Under the pieces are notes generated by a model, which saw nothing but the letters and a program-made list of their open reading frames with translations, was not told the DNA's origin and searched no databases. The translations under genes were made by a program, and so were the position numbers. From contig JBIQLG010000005.1 in the NCBI GenBank assembly GCA_044464485.1, positions 136,558 through 200,557 on the forward strand: DNA of 64,000 nt. Reading direction: 5' to 3'. Shown here in pieces: positions 18,008 to 26,505 of this stretch (positions are counted from its first letter, which is position 1; each line of letters starts with the position of its first letter). Origin of the DNA: Terrimesophilobacter sp044464485 (GTDB lineage Bacteria > Actinomycetota > Actinomycetes > Actinomycetales > Microbacteriaceae).

Positions 18008-19688
18008 ATTGATGACGCGGGCGCTCGCTGCGTCGGTGGCAGCGCTCATCGCCGTTGCTCTGGCCGGGTGCGGCGGGATTCCCACCTCGGGCGGGGTGCA
18101 CGCGGGCGACCCGTTCACGGATGAACCCTCCGGCGACTTCGTCTTCAATCCGCTCGGTCCCGCCGCCGGCGCGGATCAGCGATCCATTCTCGAGGGATTC
18201 ATCGCGGCATTCACCGGCCCGCAAAACGACTACGGGGTTGCTCGCCAATTTCTCAGTTCAGAGTTCAAAAAGGAGTGGGACCCGCGCAAGAGCGTGCTCA
18301 TTCGCACGGGACTGCCCGTCACCAGCAGCGTGGATGGCACCACCATGCAGTACTCCTTCACGAGCGTCGCGCAGCTCGACGCGTTCGGCGCGTATTCGGC
18401 AGTGGGTTCCGCGACCCAGACCCTGCAGTTTCACTTCGTGAAGGAAGACGGTCAGTGGCGCATCGACCAGGCGCCCGCGGGAATCGTGTTGCCGATGAGC
18501 ACGTTCCTCACCATCTTCTCCAAACACGCGCTCTATTTTTACGACCTCAGCCTTCGCTATCTCGTGCCAGACGAACGCTGGTTTCCGGGAGGTACGACAG
18601 CCAACCGAATAGTGACCGCATTGCTCGCCGGGCCGCCGGATTGGCTGAAGGGCGCCGTGGTGTCCCAGTTCCCGGATGGCACGCAGCTGAGTCCGGGTAC
18701 CACCGTGTCCGTGGATTCCACCGTCGCGCAGGTGGACCTCACCGCGGAAGCCGCGGGTGCGGACGGGCCGCAGCGCCAGCGAATGCAGCTGCAGCTCTCG
18801 GAGAGCCTCGCCTCGGTGCCGGGAATTGCGAGCGTCGAAATTTCCGTGGCGGACTCCATCCTCGCCATCAAGCCGATCGGATCCGGCGGACCCTCGAGCC
18901 AGCGCCCGGTCGATTCCCGGCCGCTCGTGCTGGCCGATGGTGCGTTTGGCTTCCTCGCCGGCGGGGAGATTAGCCCGATTCCCCAGCTCAGCGACAAGAT
19001 TGCCGCTCTGGCCCCGACGGCAATTGCCATGGGCCAGGATGCTCAGTCCGCCGCGGTGCTCGCCGCTGACGGCGTGCACATCGTGCGCGTCAATGCGAAG
19101 CAATCGCCGCTCATCGATGATCGTTCCGGGTTGATAGCGCCCGCCGTGGATGATTTCGGATACGTGTGGACTGTGCCTGCGGACTCGCCGAATTCCGTGC
19201 TGGCGATCGGACAGGACGGCACCGCGCATCCGGTGGCCACGTCTCTGCCCTCGGGGTCGCACATCGTGTCTCTACAAATTGCACAGGACAATGTGCGAGT
19301 GGCGATTCTCCTGCAGACGACATCCGGTGCGCGGCTCATCGTTGCGGCAATCTCGAGGGATGGCACCCAGGACTATGTGCCGGTCAGCATCAACGCGCCC
19401 GTTCTGGATTCGCCCATCGACGACGATACCGCGGTGGACGCCGCGTGGATTGACCAGTTCTCCGTTGCCACGTTGACGCATTCCGGTACGACCTCGAACG
19501 TCAATTCCTTCGAAGTCGGCGGCCAGCGCACGTCGCTCGGACGCCCGGAGTCTGCCGTGGCAATCGCCGGGGGAAATGGCCGCACGGGCTTGCGGGTGCT
19601 CGGGTCGGATCACCACCTCCAATCACCTCGTGGCAGCAGCTGGCAGGCATCGACGACGAAAGTCGATGTGTTGGCGACGCAGCGCTAA
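17982..19688 (+). CDS. lpqB: Lipoprotein LpqB
   Basis: 568 residues with a lipoprotein signal ending in L-A-G-C (Cys30), so it is anchored to the outer face of the membrane. A GerMN-like domain occupies the middle (around P-D-E-R-W-F-P-G-G-T-T-A-N and later P-G-I-A-S-V-E-I-S) and the C-terminal half looks like a beta-propeller. LpqB interacts with MtrB and modulates the MtrAB system in mycobacteria. It overlaps mtrB by 26 bp, so the three genes are co-translated. Confidence 0.93.
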   Translation: MKAMARFSKLMTRALAASVAALIAVALAGCGGIPTSGGVHAGDPFTDEPSGDFVFNPLGPAAGADQRSILEGFIAAFTGPQNDYGVARQFLSSEFKKEWDPRKSVLIRTGLPVTSSVDGTTMQYSFTSVAQLDAFGAYSAVGSATQTLQFHFVKEDGQWRIDQAPAGIVLPMSTFLTIFSKHALYFYDLSLRYLVPDERWFPGGTTANRIVTALLAGPPDWLKGAVVSQFPDGTQLSPGTTVSVDSTVAQVDLTAEAAGADGPQRQRMQLQLSESLASVPGIASVEISVADSILAIKPIGSGGPSSQRPVDSRPLVLADGAFGFLAGGEISPIPQLSDKIAALAPTAIAMGQDAQSAAVLAADGVHIVRVNAKQSPLIDDRSGLIAPAVDDFGYVWTVPADSPNSVLAIGQDGTAHPVATSLPSGSHIVSLQIAQDNVRVAILLQTTSGARLIVAAISRDGTQDYVPVSINAPVLDSPIDDDTAVDAAWIDQFSVATLTHSGTTSNVNSFEVGGQRTSLGRPESAVAIAGGNGRTGLRVLGSDHHLQSPRGSSWQASTTKVDVLATQR

Positions 19689-19778
19689 CTCTTCCCGCAC
19701 ACCGCGCGCGCGTTCGCCAGGTGAACAGCCGGCCGGATTTCCCTGTCGAGGGGCGCCTTGCCGCTCCAGGCTTGATAC

Positions 19779-20492
19779 GTGCTGGATCTGGTTCGCGAGG
19801 CTGCCCTCGATGCGATGTCGCTGCTCTTTCCCGTCACGTGCGCGGGCTGCGACGCGCCAGACCGGGCCCTGTGCTCAGCGTGCGCAGCGCTCCTCGGCGA
19901 CCCTCGTCTTCCGCTGGCGCTGGAGCAACACCTCGTTCAGGGTCTGCGCGTGGTGAGCGCAGTGCCGTATGAAGCACCGTTTCGATCCATGATTCTGGCA
20001 TTCAAAGAGGGCGGCAGAACCGATCTGGCACGCGCGCTCTCGGTGCCGTTGCGCATCGCCGTGGAACGCATGGCGCGCTCGGCCGCCGGTCGGGTGGAGC
20101 TGTGCGTCATTCCTGCCTCGCCGCGCGCACGACGACGACGGGGCTACCACCCGGTAGAGCTTCTCACTCGAGCTGCGGGGTTTCGAACCTCGCGGGTGCT
20201 CCAGCACGTCTCCGCGACGCAGAATCAAAAAGCGCTCGATCGCGCTCAGCGGGCCGTCAATCTTCGCGGCTCGCTTCGCGCGGTTCCCGCCGCGGGACGA
20301 ACCTTCCTTCTCGTGGATGACGTCGTCACCACGGGAGAGACCCTCCTCGAGGCTGTGAGGGCTCTGCGCGAGGCAGGTGCGACGGTGTGCGGCGCGGCAA
20401 CCCTCGCGTTCACGCCGCGTCGGAACGGCATTCTCGGCGCACACTCTGCGCGCACGCGTGACATCCACAGGGTGGAAGGATACGGTGGCTAA
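19779..20492 (+). CDS. comF: ComF family phosphoribosyltransferase-like protein
   Basis: 237 residues from a GTG start. The N-terminus has a small zinc-type motif (C-A-G-C ... C-S-A-C), followed by a type I phosphoribosyltransferase fold with S-P-R-A-R-R-R-R-G-Y-H and the PRPP loop L-V-D-D-V-V-T-T-G-E-T. ComF proteins take part in DNA uptake in competent bacteria, but actinobacterial copies sit between lpqB and hpf regardless of competence, so the role here is uncertain. The 90 bp before it hold no other gene. Confidence 0.87.
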   Translation: MLDLVREAALDAMSLLFPVTCAGCDAPDRALCSACAALLGDPRLPLALEQHLVQGLRVVSAVPYEAPFRSMILAFKEGGRTDLARALSVPLRIAVERMARSAAGRVELCVIPASPRARRRRGYHPVELLTRAAGFRTSRVLQHVSATQNQKALDRAQRAVNLRGSLRAVPAAGRTFLLVDDVVTTGETLLEAVRALREAGATVCGAATLAFTPRRNGILGAHSARTRDIHRVEGYGG

Positions 20493-20558
20493 AAGAGGCG
20501 CACACACACCGCCTGGTTTCGCTGGGCGGCCTGCGTCGCAGAAGACTGGGAGGATGTC

Positions 20559-21236
20559 ATGGAAGTTTCCATCAACGGTCTGGGGCTCGGAATCACGGAC
20601 AGATTTCGCGACTACGCCACGGAGAAGTCTGACAAAGTTTCCCACCTCGCCGATAAGGCGCTCGCGTTCGAAGTAAAGGTGTCGCGTCACAACGAGAAGA
20701 ACGGCACGGCGGGCGACGACAAGGTGGAGTTGACTCTGATCGGGCCCGGACCACTCGTGCGGGCGGAGGCCATCGGTGCGGACAAGTACGCCGCCTTCGA
20801 TCTCGCATTCGACAAGTTGATGGAACGCCTGCGCCGGGCAAAAGATCGAACCAAACTCCACAAGAGCGGCCGCCGCCGCCCCGTTTCCCTGCGGGAGGCC
20901 AGCGCCGACGGCTTCAAGGTCGTCGATATCACGCCGGCGGATCCGGAGGTTCTGGATCGCGTGGCCACCGGGTCTGTACCCGTCGTCACCCAGCAGGAGG
21001 AGGAAGAGGACTGGAGCCCGGTCGTCATCCGTAAAAAGGTGTTCCCGGCGACGCCGATGACCGTGGATGACGCGCTCTACCGCATGGAACTCGTGGGGCA
21101 CGACTTCTACCTGTTCATCGATGCCGAGACGGATCGGCCGAGCGTCGTGTACCGGCGAAAAGGATGGGACTACGGGGTCATCGGCCTTGATGTCGAGCAG
21201 CGTGAGGAACTGGGAAAGCGCCGCCAGCGTCGGTGA
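20559..21236 (+). CDS. hpf: Long-form ribosome hibernation promoting factor
   Basis: 225 residues. The N-terminal ~105 residues form the ribosome-binding S30AE domain, rich in Lys/Arg near K-L-H-K-S-G-R-R-R. After a linker of about 55 residues comes the C-terminal dimerisation domain (V-V-I-R-K-K-V-F-P-A-T-P-M-T ... V-V-Y-R-R-K-G-W-D-Y-G). Long HPF pairs 70S ribosomes into inactive 100S dimers in stationary phase. The ATG follows a strong GGAGGA site. It lies just upstream of secA, as in related actinobacteria. Confidence 0.94.
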   Translation: MEVSINGLGLGITDRFRDYATEKSDKVSHLADKALAFEVKVSRHNEKNGTAGDDKVELTLIGPGPLVRAEAIGADKYAAFDLAFDKLMERLRRAKDRTKLHKSGRRRPVSLREASADGFKVVDITPADPEVLDRVATGSVPVVTQQEEEEDWSPVVIRKKVFPATPMTVDDALYRMELVGHDFYLFIDAETDRPSVVYRRKGWDYGVIGLDVEQREELGKRRQRR

Positions 21237-21338
21237 GAAATGCGCGGCACCCGGCATGCGCGGGTTAGGCTGTGTTGTTGACTGAACGGCAGCGCGAGCG
21301 TGCCGAAAACAGCTCAGAGACCTTAATGGGAGTGATCC

Positions 21339-24197
21339 GTGGCCAATGTTCTTGAACGAGTTCTCCGCGTAGGGGAGGGGCGAACCCTTCGTCGCCTGGA
21401 ACGCTACGCGCACGCCATCAACGAACTCGAGGATGACTTCAAGGAGCTCACCGACGACGAGCTGAGGAACGAAACCCACGAGTTGCGTGAACGCTACTCC
21501 TCGGGTGAAACGCTCGACGACCTGCTTCCGGAAGCCTTCGCTGCGGTGCGCGAGGCGTCGAGACGCACTCTGGGGATGAGGCCGTTCGACGTGCAGCTCA
21601 TGGGTGGCGCCGCACTTCATCTGGGCAACATTGCCGAGATGAAAACTGGTGAAGGAAAGACGCTCGTCGCAACAATGCCCGCCTATCTCAATGCGATAGC
21701 GTCGCGCGGCGTGCACGTCATCACGGTGAACGACTACCTCGCCAGCTACCAGTCCGAGCTGATGGGGCGCGTGTTTCGGGCCCTCGGGATGACCACCGGT
21801 TGCATCATTTCCGGCCAGACCCCTGCCGTGCGGCGCGAACAGTACGAGGCGGACATCACCTACGGTACGAACAACGAGTTCGGCTTCGATTACCTTCGCG
21901 ACAACATGGCGTGGACGGCATCCGACATGGTGCAGCGCGGCCACCACTTCGCGATAGTGGATGAAGTCGACTCGATCCTTATCGACGAGGCTCGAACGCC
22001 TCTCATTATTTCCGGCCCGTCCTCCGGCGAGGCGAACCGCTGGTTCAACGAGTTTGCTCAGGTGGCCAAGCGGCTCGTTCCCGACGTCGATTTCGAGGTC
22101 GATGAGAAGAAGCGCACCGTGGGCGTGCTGGAACCGGGCATTGAAAAGGTCGAAGACTATCTCGGAATCGACAACCTCTACGAGTCGGCGAACACCCCGC
22201 TCATCTCCTTCCTGAACAATGCCATCAAGGCGGTCGCGCTCTTCAAGCGCGACAAGGACTACGTCGTGATGAACGGTGAGGTGCTCATCGTGGACGAGCA
22301 CACCGGCCGTATTCTCGTGGGTCGCCGCTACAACGAGGGAATCCACCAGGCCATCGAGGCCAAGGAGGGCGTCGCGGTCAAGGCGGAAAACCAGACGCTC
22401 GCGACGGTCACCCTTCAGAACTATTTCCGGCTGTACAAGAAGCTCGCCGGCATGACCGGTACCGCGGAAACCGAGGCCGCCGAGTTCATGAGCACCTACA
22501 AGCTCGGTGTGGTGGCCATCCCCACGAACAAGCCCATGATCCGGATGGACAAGTCCGATCTCGTGTACAAGAACGAGCAGGCGAAGTTCGGACAGGTGGT
22601 TGAGGACATCGCGCGCCGCCACCAGAGCGGTCAGCCGGTTCTCGTGGGTACCACGAGCGTGGAGAAGAGCGAATACCTTTCCAAGTTGCTCGCCAAGAAG
22701 GGCATCAAGCACGAGGTGCTGAACGCGAAAAACCATGCTCGCGAAGCGGCGATCGTCGCTCAGGCAGGTCGATTGGGGTCGGTCACCGTCGCCACGAACA
22801 TGGCCGGCCGCGGTACCGACGTCATGCTGGGTGGAAACGCCGAGTTCCTTGCGGTAGCGGAAATGAACGCCAGGGGACTCAGTCCCGCGGAAACGCCCGA
22901 AGAGTACGAGGCGGAGTGGGATGCCGTCTACGAGAAGGTGAAGAAGGCAGTCGAAATTGAAGCCGCGAAAGTGGTGGAGGTTGGCGGACTCTACGTGCTC
23001 GGTACCGAGCGGCACGAGTCCCGCCGCATCGACAACCAGTTGCGCGGACGCTCCGGTCGTCAGGGTGACCCCGGAGAGAGCCGCTTCTACCTTTCGCTCA
23101 CCGACGATTTGATGCGCCTGTTCAACTCTGCCGCTGCGGAGTCGCTCATGGGCAGGGGCAATGTTCCCGATGACCTCGCGATCGAGTCCAAAGTGGTGAG
23201 CCGCGCAATCCGCAGCGCGCAAAGTCAGGTGGAGGCCCGCAACGCGGAGATCCGCAAGAACGTCCTCAAATACGATGATGTCCTCAACCGTCAGCGCGAG
23301 GCGATCTACGGCGATCGTCGCCACATTCTGGAGGGCGATGACCTCCAGGACCGCGTGGCTCGCTTTCTCGAGGATGTCATCAACGAGATCATCGACGACC
23401 ATACGGGTGAGGGCCATTCGGACGACTGGAATCTGGAGTCGCTGTGGCGCGAGCTGAAGACCATTTACCCCATTTCGATCACGATCGATGAGCTCTTCAC
23501 GGAGGCGGGTTCCCGTGGTCGGGTGACGCGCCAGTTCCTCGGTGAAGAAATTCTGTCGGATGCGAAACTTGCCTACGAGCGTCGCACGAAGGAACTCGGC
23601 GAACCCGCGATGCGCGAGTTGGAGCGCCGCGTCGTGCTGTCGGTCATCGATCGCCGTTGGCGCGACCACCTGTACGAGATGGACTATTTGAAGGACGGCA
23701 TCGGTTTGCGTGCGATGGCACAGCGCGATCCGCTCGTGGAATACCAGCGCGAAGGGTTCTCGCTGTTCCAGAACATGATGGGTCAGATTCGCGAAGAATC
23801 CATCGCGTTCCTGTTCAATCTCGAGGTGGAGGTCACCTCGGGCGGCAATGCCACCGCATCGTTGCCGAACGTCGAGGCCAAGGGTCTTGAACCCGGCACG
23901 CAGTCGAACGAGCGGCTCAGCTACTCTGCTCCGTCAGACAGCGGTGGTGTGGAGGTTCGCAACCAGCGCGGCCAGCTCGAGCAGGCGGCGACGGCGAAGG
24001 CGCAGCAGGCGGCTGCTGCGCAGGCGGGCGCTGCGTTCGGCGGGCAGAACCAGCAGCCGGGCCAGAATCAGCAGCCCGGGCAGGGCGGTGGCCAGCGCGG
24101 TGCGTTCGGTCAGCGTCAGGACGGGCCGCAGCCGGGACAGCCGGCGCCCATGAACCGGGCTGAGCGTCGCGCGCAGGAGAAGAACAAGCGCCACTGA
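21339..24197 (+). CDS. secA: Preprotein translocase ATPase SecA
   Basis: 952 residues from a GTG start. Walker A G-E-G-K-T (104-108), the DEVD box (208-211), and the helicase-like motif G-R-G-T-D-V-M-L-G-G identify SecA, which drives protein export through SecYEG. The C-terminal ~70 residues are Gln/Gly/Pro-rich and end in a basic tail, with no CxC...HC zinc motif, as usual for many actinobacterial SecA1 proteins. The gene follows hpf by about 100 bp and converges on the Rv3235-family gene. Confidence 0.97.
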   Translation: MANVLERVLRVGEGRTLRRLERYAHAINELEDDFKELTDDELRNETHELRERYSSGETLDDLLPEAFAAVREASRRTLGMRPFDVQLMGGAALHLGNIAEMKTGEGKTLVATMPAYLNAIASRGVHVITVNDYLASYQSELMGRVFRALGMTTGCIISGQTPAVRREQYEADITYGTNNEFGFDYLRDNMAWTASDMVQRGHHFAIVDEVDSILIDEARTPLIISGPSSGEANRWFNEFAQVAKRLVPDVDFEVDEKKRTVGVLEPGIEKVEDYLGIDNLYESANTPLISFLNNAIKAVALFKRDKDYVVMNGEVLIVDEHTGRILVGRRYNEGIHQAIEAKEGVAVKAENQTLATVTLQNYFRLYKKLAGMTGTAETEAAEFMSTYKLGVVAIPTNKPMIRMDKSDLVYKNEQAKFGQVVEDIARRHQSGQPVLVGTTSVEKSEYLSKLLAKKGIKHEVLNAKNHAREAAIVAQAGRLGSVTVATNMAGRGTDVMLGGNAEFLAVAEMNARGLSPAETPEEYEAEWDAVYEKVKKAVEIEAAKVVEVGGLYVLGTERHESRRIDNQLRGRSGRQGDPGESRFYLSLTDDLMRLFNSAAAESLMGRGNVPDDLAIESKVVSRAIRSAQSQVEARNAEIRKNVLKYDDVLNRQREAIYGDRRHILEGDDLQDRVARFLEDVINEIIDDHTGEGHSDDWNLESLWRELKTIYPISITIDELFTEAGSRGRVTRQFLGEEILSDAKLAYERRTKELGEPAMRELERRVVLSVIDRRWRDHLYEMDYLKDGIGLRAMAQRDPLVEYQREGFSLFQNMMGQIREESIAFLFNLEVEVTSGGNATASLPNVEAKGLEPGTQSNERLSYSAPSDSGGVEVRNQRGQLEQAATAKAQQAAAAQAGAAFGGQNQQPGQNQQPGQGGGQRGAFGQRQDGPQPGQPAPMNRAERRAQEKNKRH

Positions 24198-24237
24198 TGC
24201 GGAGAGGGACCGGCTAGAGTCCCCTGCCGCTCATTCG

Positions 24238-24699
24238 CTACAGTACATTGATGGCGGTCGCGCGCCAGCGGCTGTCGAGCCCCTCGAGTCGGATTGCGAC
24301 GGCACGGACCCGAGCCCTTCCGCGCACGATCACGACGGATTCGACAATCCCGTCGCGCGGTTCGCAGAGGGAGACTGTTCCGATCGTGAACGCGGGACGC
24401 ACGGCGGGCGCGCCCTTTGCCTGCCGTGCTCGCGCGGAAAGAACCACCCGCTTGAGCAGGTGTCGATAGACGTCATCGGTGACCCAGCGCGAGATCTGTT
24501 CCAAATCCCGAGCTCCCGCGAGTATTTCGATGACGCATCGGGTCAGGTTTTCCAGAAGCGGTGTGGGACCGGGAAGCTCTGAACGGGATGAAGGCTGATG
24601 CGAAAAGAAGTCATCGGCGTTCAGCGAGCGGCTGACAGCTCGAGATCGAGTGGGTCGAACAGCACGTCGTTCCAGGGGGAGTGGAACAGCATTACTCAT
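24238..24699 (-). CDS. Rv3235 family protein
   Basis: 153 residues from the ATG at 24699, preferred because GGAG lies 7 nt upstream; longer starts up to 24726 are possible. After a disordered Arg/Pro/Ser-rich N-terminus there is a helical segment (L-T-R-C-V-I-E-I-L-A-G) and a beta-rich half (V-V-I-V-R-G-R-A-R-V-R-A-V-A-I-R-L-E). The pattern and the position directly downstream of secA match the actinobacterial Rv3235 family, whose function is unknown. No catalytic residues or membrane segments are seen. Confidence 0.72.
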   Translation of the reverse strand: MSNAVPLPLERRAVRPTRSRAVSRSLNADDFFSHQPSSRSELPGPTPLLENLTRCVIEILAGARDLEQISRWVTDDVYRHLLKRVVLSARARQAKGAPAVRPAFTIGTVSLCEPRDGIVESVVIVRGRARVRAVAIRLEGLDSRWRATAINVL

Positions 24700-24872
24700 C
24701 GTGGCTCCGAACATAACGGTGGGCATGGTGATGATGGGTCCGGTGCTGTCTACCCGCTTCGGGGGGACATACCCGGGAATACTAAAGCAGGTTCAGACGA
24801 GCCTGTCTACCACGAATCTCATCCTGTGGATAACGTCGCCGCGAAGTCGGATGCCCTAGCTAGCGTCACAGC

Positions 24873-25466
24873 ATGCGATGGAACAACCTGTTCGATGACC
24901 TCGAAAGCCAACTTGACCACGAGTTAAACGCCGACGAGGTCGATGTGCGTGCCGAGGAAGAACGCCTGAGAATAGGCCGGTTGTCCCTGCGCGATCGACT
25001 GCATTCGCTTCTCGACAGCAACGGCGGTGGTGAGGTCGTCATTCGGCTCGAAGTTGGTGGTGTCACCTGGCGCGTGAGGCCGCAGAGCCTGGGTCGCGAC
25101 TGGCTGGCCGGCATGATCGTAGAGGAAACATTTCGTAACACCCAGGTCATCGTGCCGCTCCGCGCGATCACAAGTCTGATTCTTGACCGCACTCAGTTAA
25201 CGGCGAGTCTCGCTGCGCCGACTCGGGATGCGCGATCCAGCATTTCCGCGCGTCTTGGCCTTTCCTTCGTGCTGAGAGATCTGTGCCGCCGACGTTGTTC
25301 GATAGACCTTGAGCTTGTCGGCGGACAAGTGCATGGCACGATCGATCGTGTGGGCCGTGACCATCTGGATGTCGCTATTCACGAGGCCGGGTCACCGCGA
25401 CGCGAAACTCACGTTGCACACTATCGAACGGTTCCCTTTGATCAGCTTCTGTTGCTCCGGCTGTAG
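24873..25466 (+). CDS. Conserved hypothetical protein, beta-rich
   Basis: 197 residues, not recognised. An acidic helical N-terminus (about 1-45) is followed by a beta-rich region with G-G-V-T-W-R-V-R-P and V-G-R-D-H-L-D-V, suggesting a small beta-barrel or Sm-like fold; there is no signal peptide, membrane helix or active-site motif. A TAGCGT -10 box at 24861-24866 lies 6 nt before the ATG, so the mRNA is probably leaderless. The 3' end overlaps the convergent helix-turn-helix gene by 25 bp. Codon use looks like that of its neighbours, so it is likely a real native gene. Confidence 0.7.
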   Translation: MRWNNLFDDLESQLDHELNADEVDVRAEEERLRIGRLSLRDRLHSLLDSNGGGEVVIRLEVGGVTWRVRPQSLGRDWLAGMIVEETFRNTQVIVPLRAITSLILDRTQLTASLAAPTRDARSSISARLGLSFVLRDLCRRRCSIDLELVGGQVHGTIDRVGRDHLDVAIHEAGSPRRETHVAHYRTVPFDQLLLLRL

Positions 25467-25735
25467 GTGTCGCCGAGCGCAAAATCGGTCACGTTCGCAT
25501 AGTCGGACTGATTCCACAGTCCTGCGCGTCGCGCTTCCTCGTAACGCGCTTCAATGTAGGACTCGAGGACATCCTTTTCGATGCGCCACTGCCCTCGATG
25601 ACCGATACGAATGGCGGGGAGCTCGCCGGAACGAACTATCGCGTACGCCTGGCTTACGGAGATATTGAGAATTTCCGCGGTGTCGGTGACGGTGAGAAAT
25701 CGCGCAATGGTGCCGCGAGGGCTGGCATCGGTCAT
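25442..25735 (-). CDS. Helix-turn-helix (excisionase-type, BldC-like) DNA-binding protein
   Basis: 97 residues from the ATG at 25735. The core F-L-T-V-T-D-T-A-E-I-L-N-I-S followed by Q-A-Y-A-I-V-R-S-G-E-L-P-A-I-R-I-G and W-R-I is a MerR/excisionase-type winged helix (about 13-60), as in BldC-like regulators. A helical acidic tail follows. No integrase or phage gene is nearby, so it is more likely a small regulator than an excisionase. It is divergent from the SAF/CpaE-like pair and could control it; that is inference. Confidence 0.75.
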   Translation of the reverse strand: MTDASPRGTIARFLTVTDTAEILNISVSQAYAIVRSGELPAIRIGHRGQWRIEKDVLESYIEARYEEARRAGLWNQSDYANVTDFALGDTYSRSNRS

Positions 25736-25842
25736 GTCTCGATTATCGGCGGGAAAGGGCGCCAACGGCGGCCCTGTGGATAACTTCTGACGGCCAGTCG
25801 GGTCGAACAGCACGATGAGATCTGAAACGTTCGTGGTCCAGT

Positions 25843-25849
25843 GGAGGAG
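25843..25849 (+). promoter_or_regulatory. Ribosome binding site deciding the SAF protein start
   Basis: GGAGGAG lies 6 nt before the ATG at 25856. It rules out the in-frame GTG at 25841, which overlaps the site itself. Confidence 0.6.
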
Positions 25850-25855
25850 AAGATT

Positions 25856-26503
25856 ATGTCCGGCTCGCGGCAGACGGTGCGCCCTCAGCGCTCACCGCGA
25901 TCCTGGTGGTTCGACCCGAGACTGGCAATCGGCGTGGTGCTCGTCATCGGCTCGGTGGTCGGTGTCTACGCGGTAGTTTCGTCCTCGACGCAGTCCGAAA
26001 CCATCTTTGCCGCCTCGTCGACCCTCCACGCGGGTGAGCGAGTGTACAGCGACGACCTCGTCGCGACTTCCGTCCAACTGGGGAGCACTGCTGAGCGGTA
26101 TCTGAAGGTCGACGATGTTCCTGCAGAGGGCGTACTTGTCACGCGGTCGGTGTCGGCGGGCGAGCTGGTTCCCGTCTCCGCCGTGGGGCGAGCATCGAGC
26201 GTGAAATTTGCCTCCGTGGTTGTCTCCGCAACAAGCGCACTTTCTGGCTCGATCGAGCCCGGCACAGTTGTCGACGTATGGTCCGCCGCCATGACGGACG
26301 ACCATCGGTTTGGGCCGCCCGCCGTTCTCGTCGGCTCCGCAACCGTCGTGCGCGTCATTGAAGCTCACGGACTCATCGCGGATCGCCAGGCTACATCCGT
26401 GGAACTTCTCGTACCGCGTGATCGCATTGCGCGGGTGCTTCAGGCCACGGCGGACGGCGATGCCGTATCTCTGGTTCCGGTGAGCGTCCCGGTGACGAGG
26501 TAG
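25856..26503 (+). CDS. SAF domain (CpaB/RcpC-like) membrane protein
   Basis: 215 residues. A basic N-terminus is followed by one transmembrane helix (about 20-42), then a SAF domain (A-G-E-R-V-Y-S-D-D-L-V and A-E-G-V-L-V-T-R-S-V-S-A-G-E-L-V-P). CpaB/RcpC proteins belong to Tad pilus assembly, where they sit in the envelope near the secretin. Here the next gene, 2 bp away, encodes a CpaE-like ATPase, but no TadA/CpaF, prepilin or TadB/C gene follows in this window. So this is either an orphan pair or a different assembly system. Confidence 0.78.
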   Translation: MSGSRQTVRPQRSPRSWWFDPRLAIGVVLVIGSVVGVYAVVSSSTQSETIFAASSTLHAGERVYSDDLVATSVQLGSTAERYLKVDDVPAEGVLVTRSVSAGELVPVSAVGRASSVKFASVVVSATSALSGSIEPGTVVDVWSAAMTDDHRFGPPAVLVGSATVVRVIEAHGLIADRQATSVELLVPRDRIARVLQATADGDAVSLVPVSVPVTR

Positions 26504-26505
26504 CC

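Noticed and set aside
16178..18148. Long minus-strand frame across mtrA-mtrB
   Set aside because: mtrA and mtrB are certain on the plus strand; the antisense translation is rich in Arg and His with no domain.
19875..23669. Very long open frame opposite secA and hpf (minus strand, ~1260 codons)
   Set aside because: It is the mirror frame of well-supported genes on the plus strand in GC-rich DNA; its translation has no recognisable domain and no ribosome site.
24130..24197. SecA lacking the C-terminal zinc motif as a defect
   Set aside because: Loss of this motif is common in actinobacterial SecA1 and does not mark a pseudogene.
24207..24224. Terminator after secA
   Set aside because: GGGAC/GTCCC is only a 5-bp stem without a T-run; too weak to call.
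25442..25735. Prophage excisionase
   Set aside because: The helix-turn-helix fits, but there is no integrase, att site or phage gene; a small BldC-like regulator is the simpler reading.
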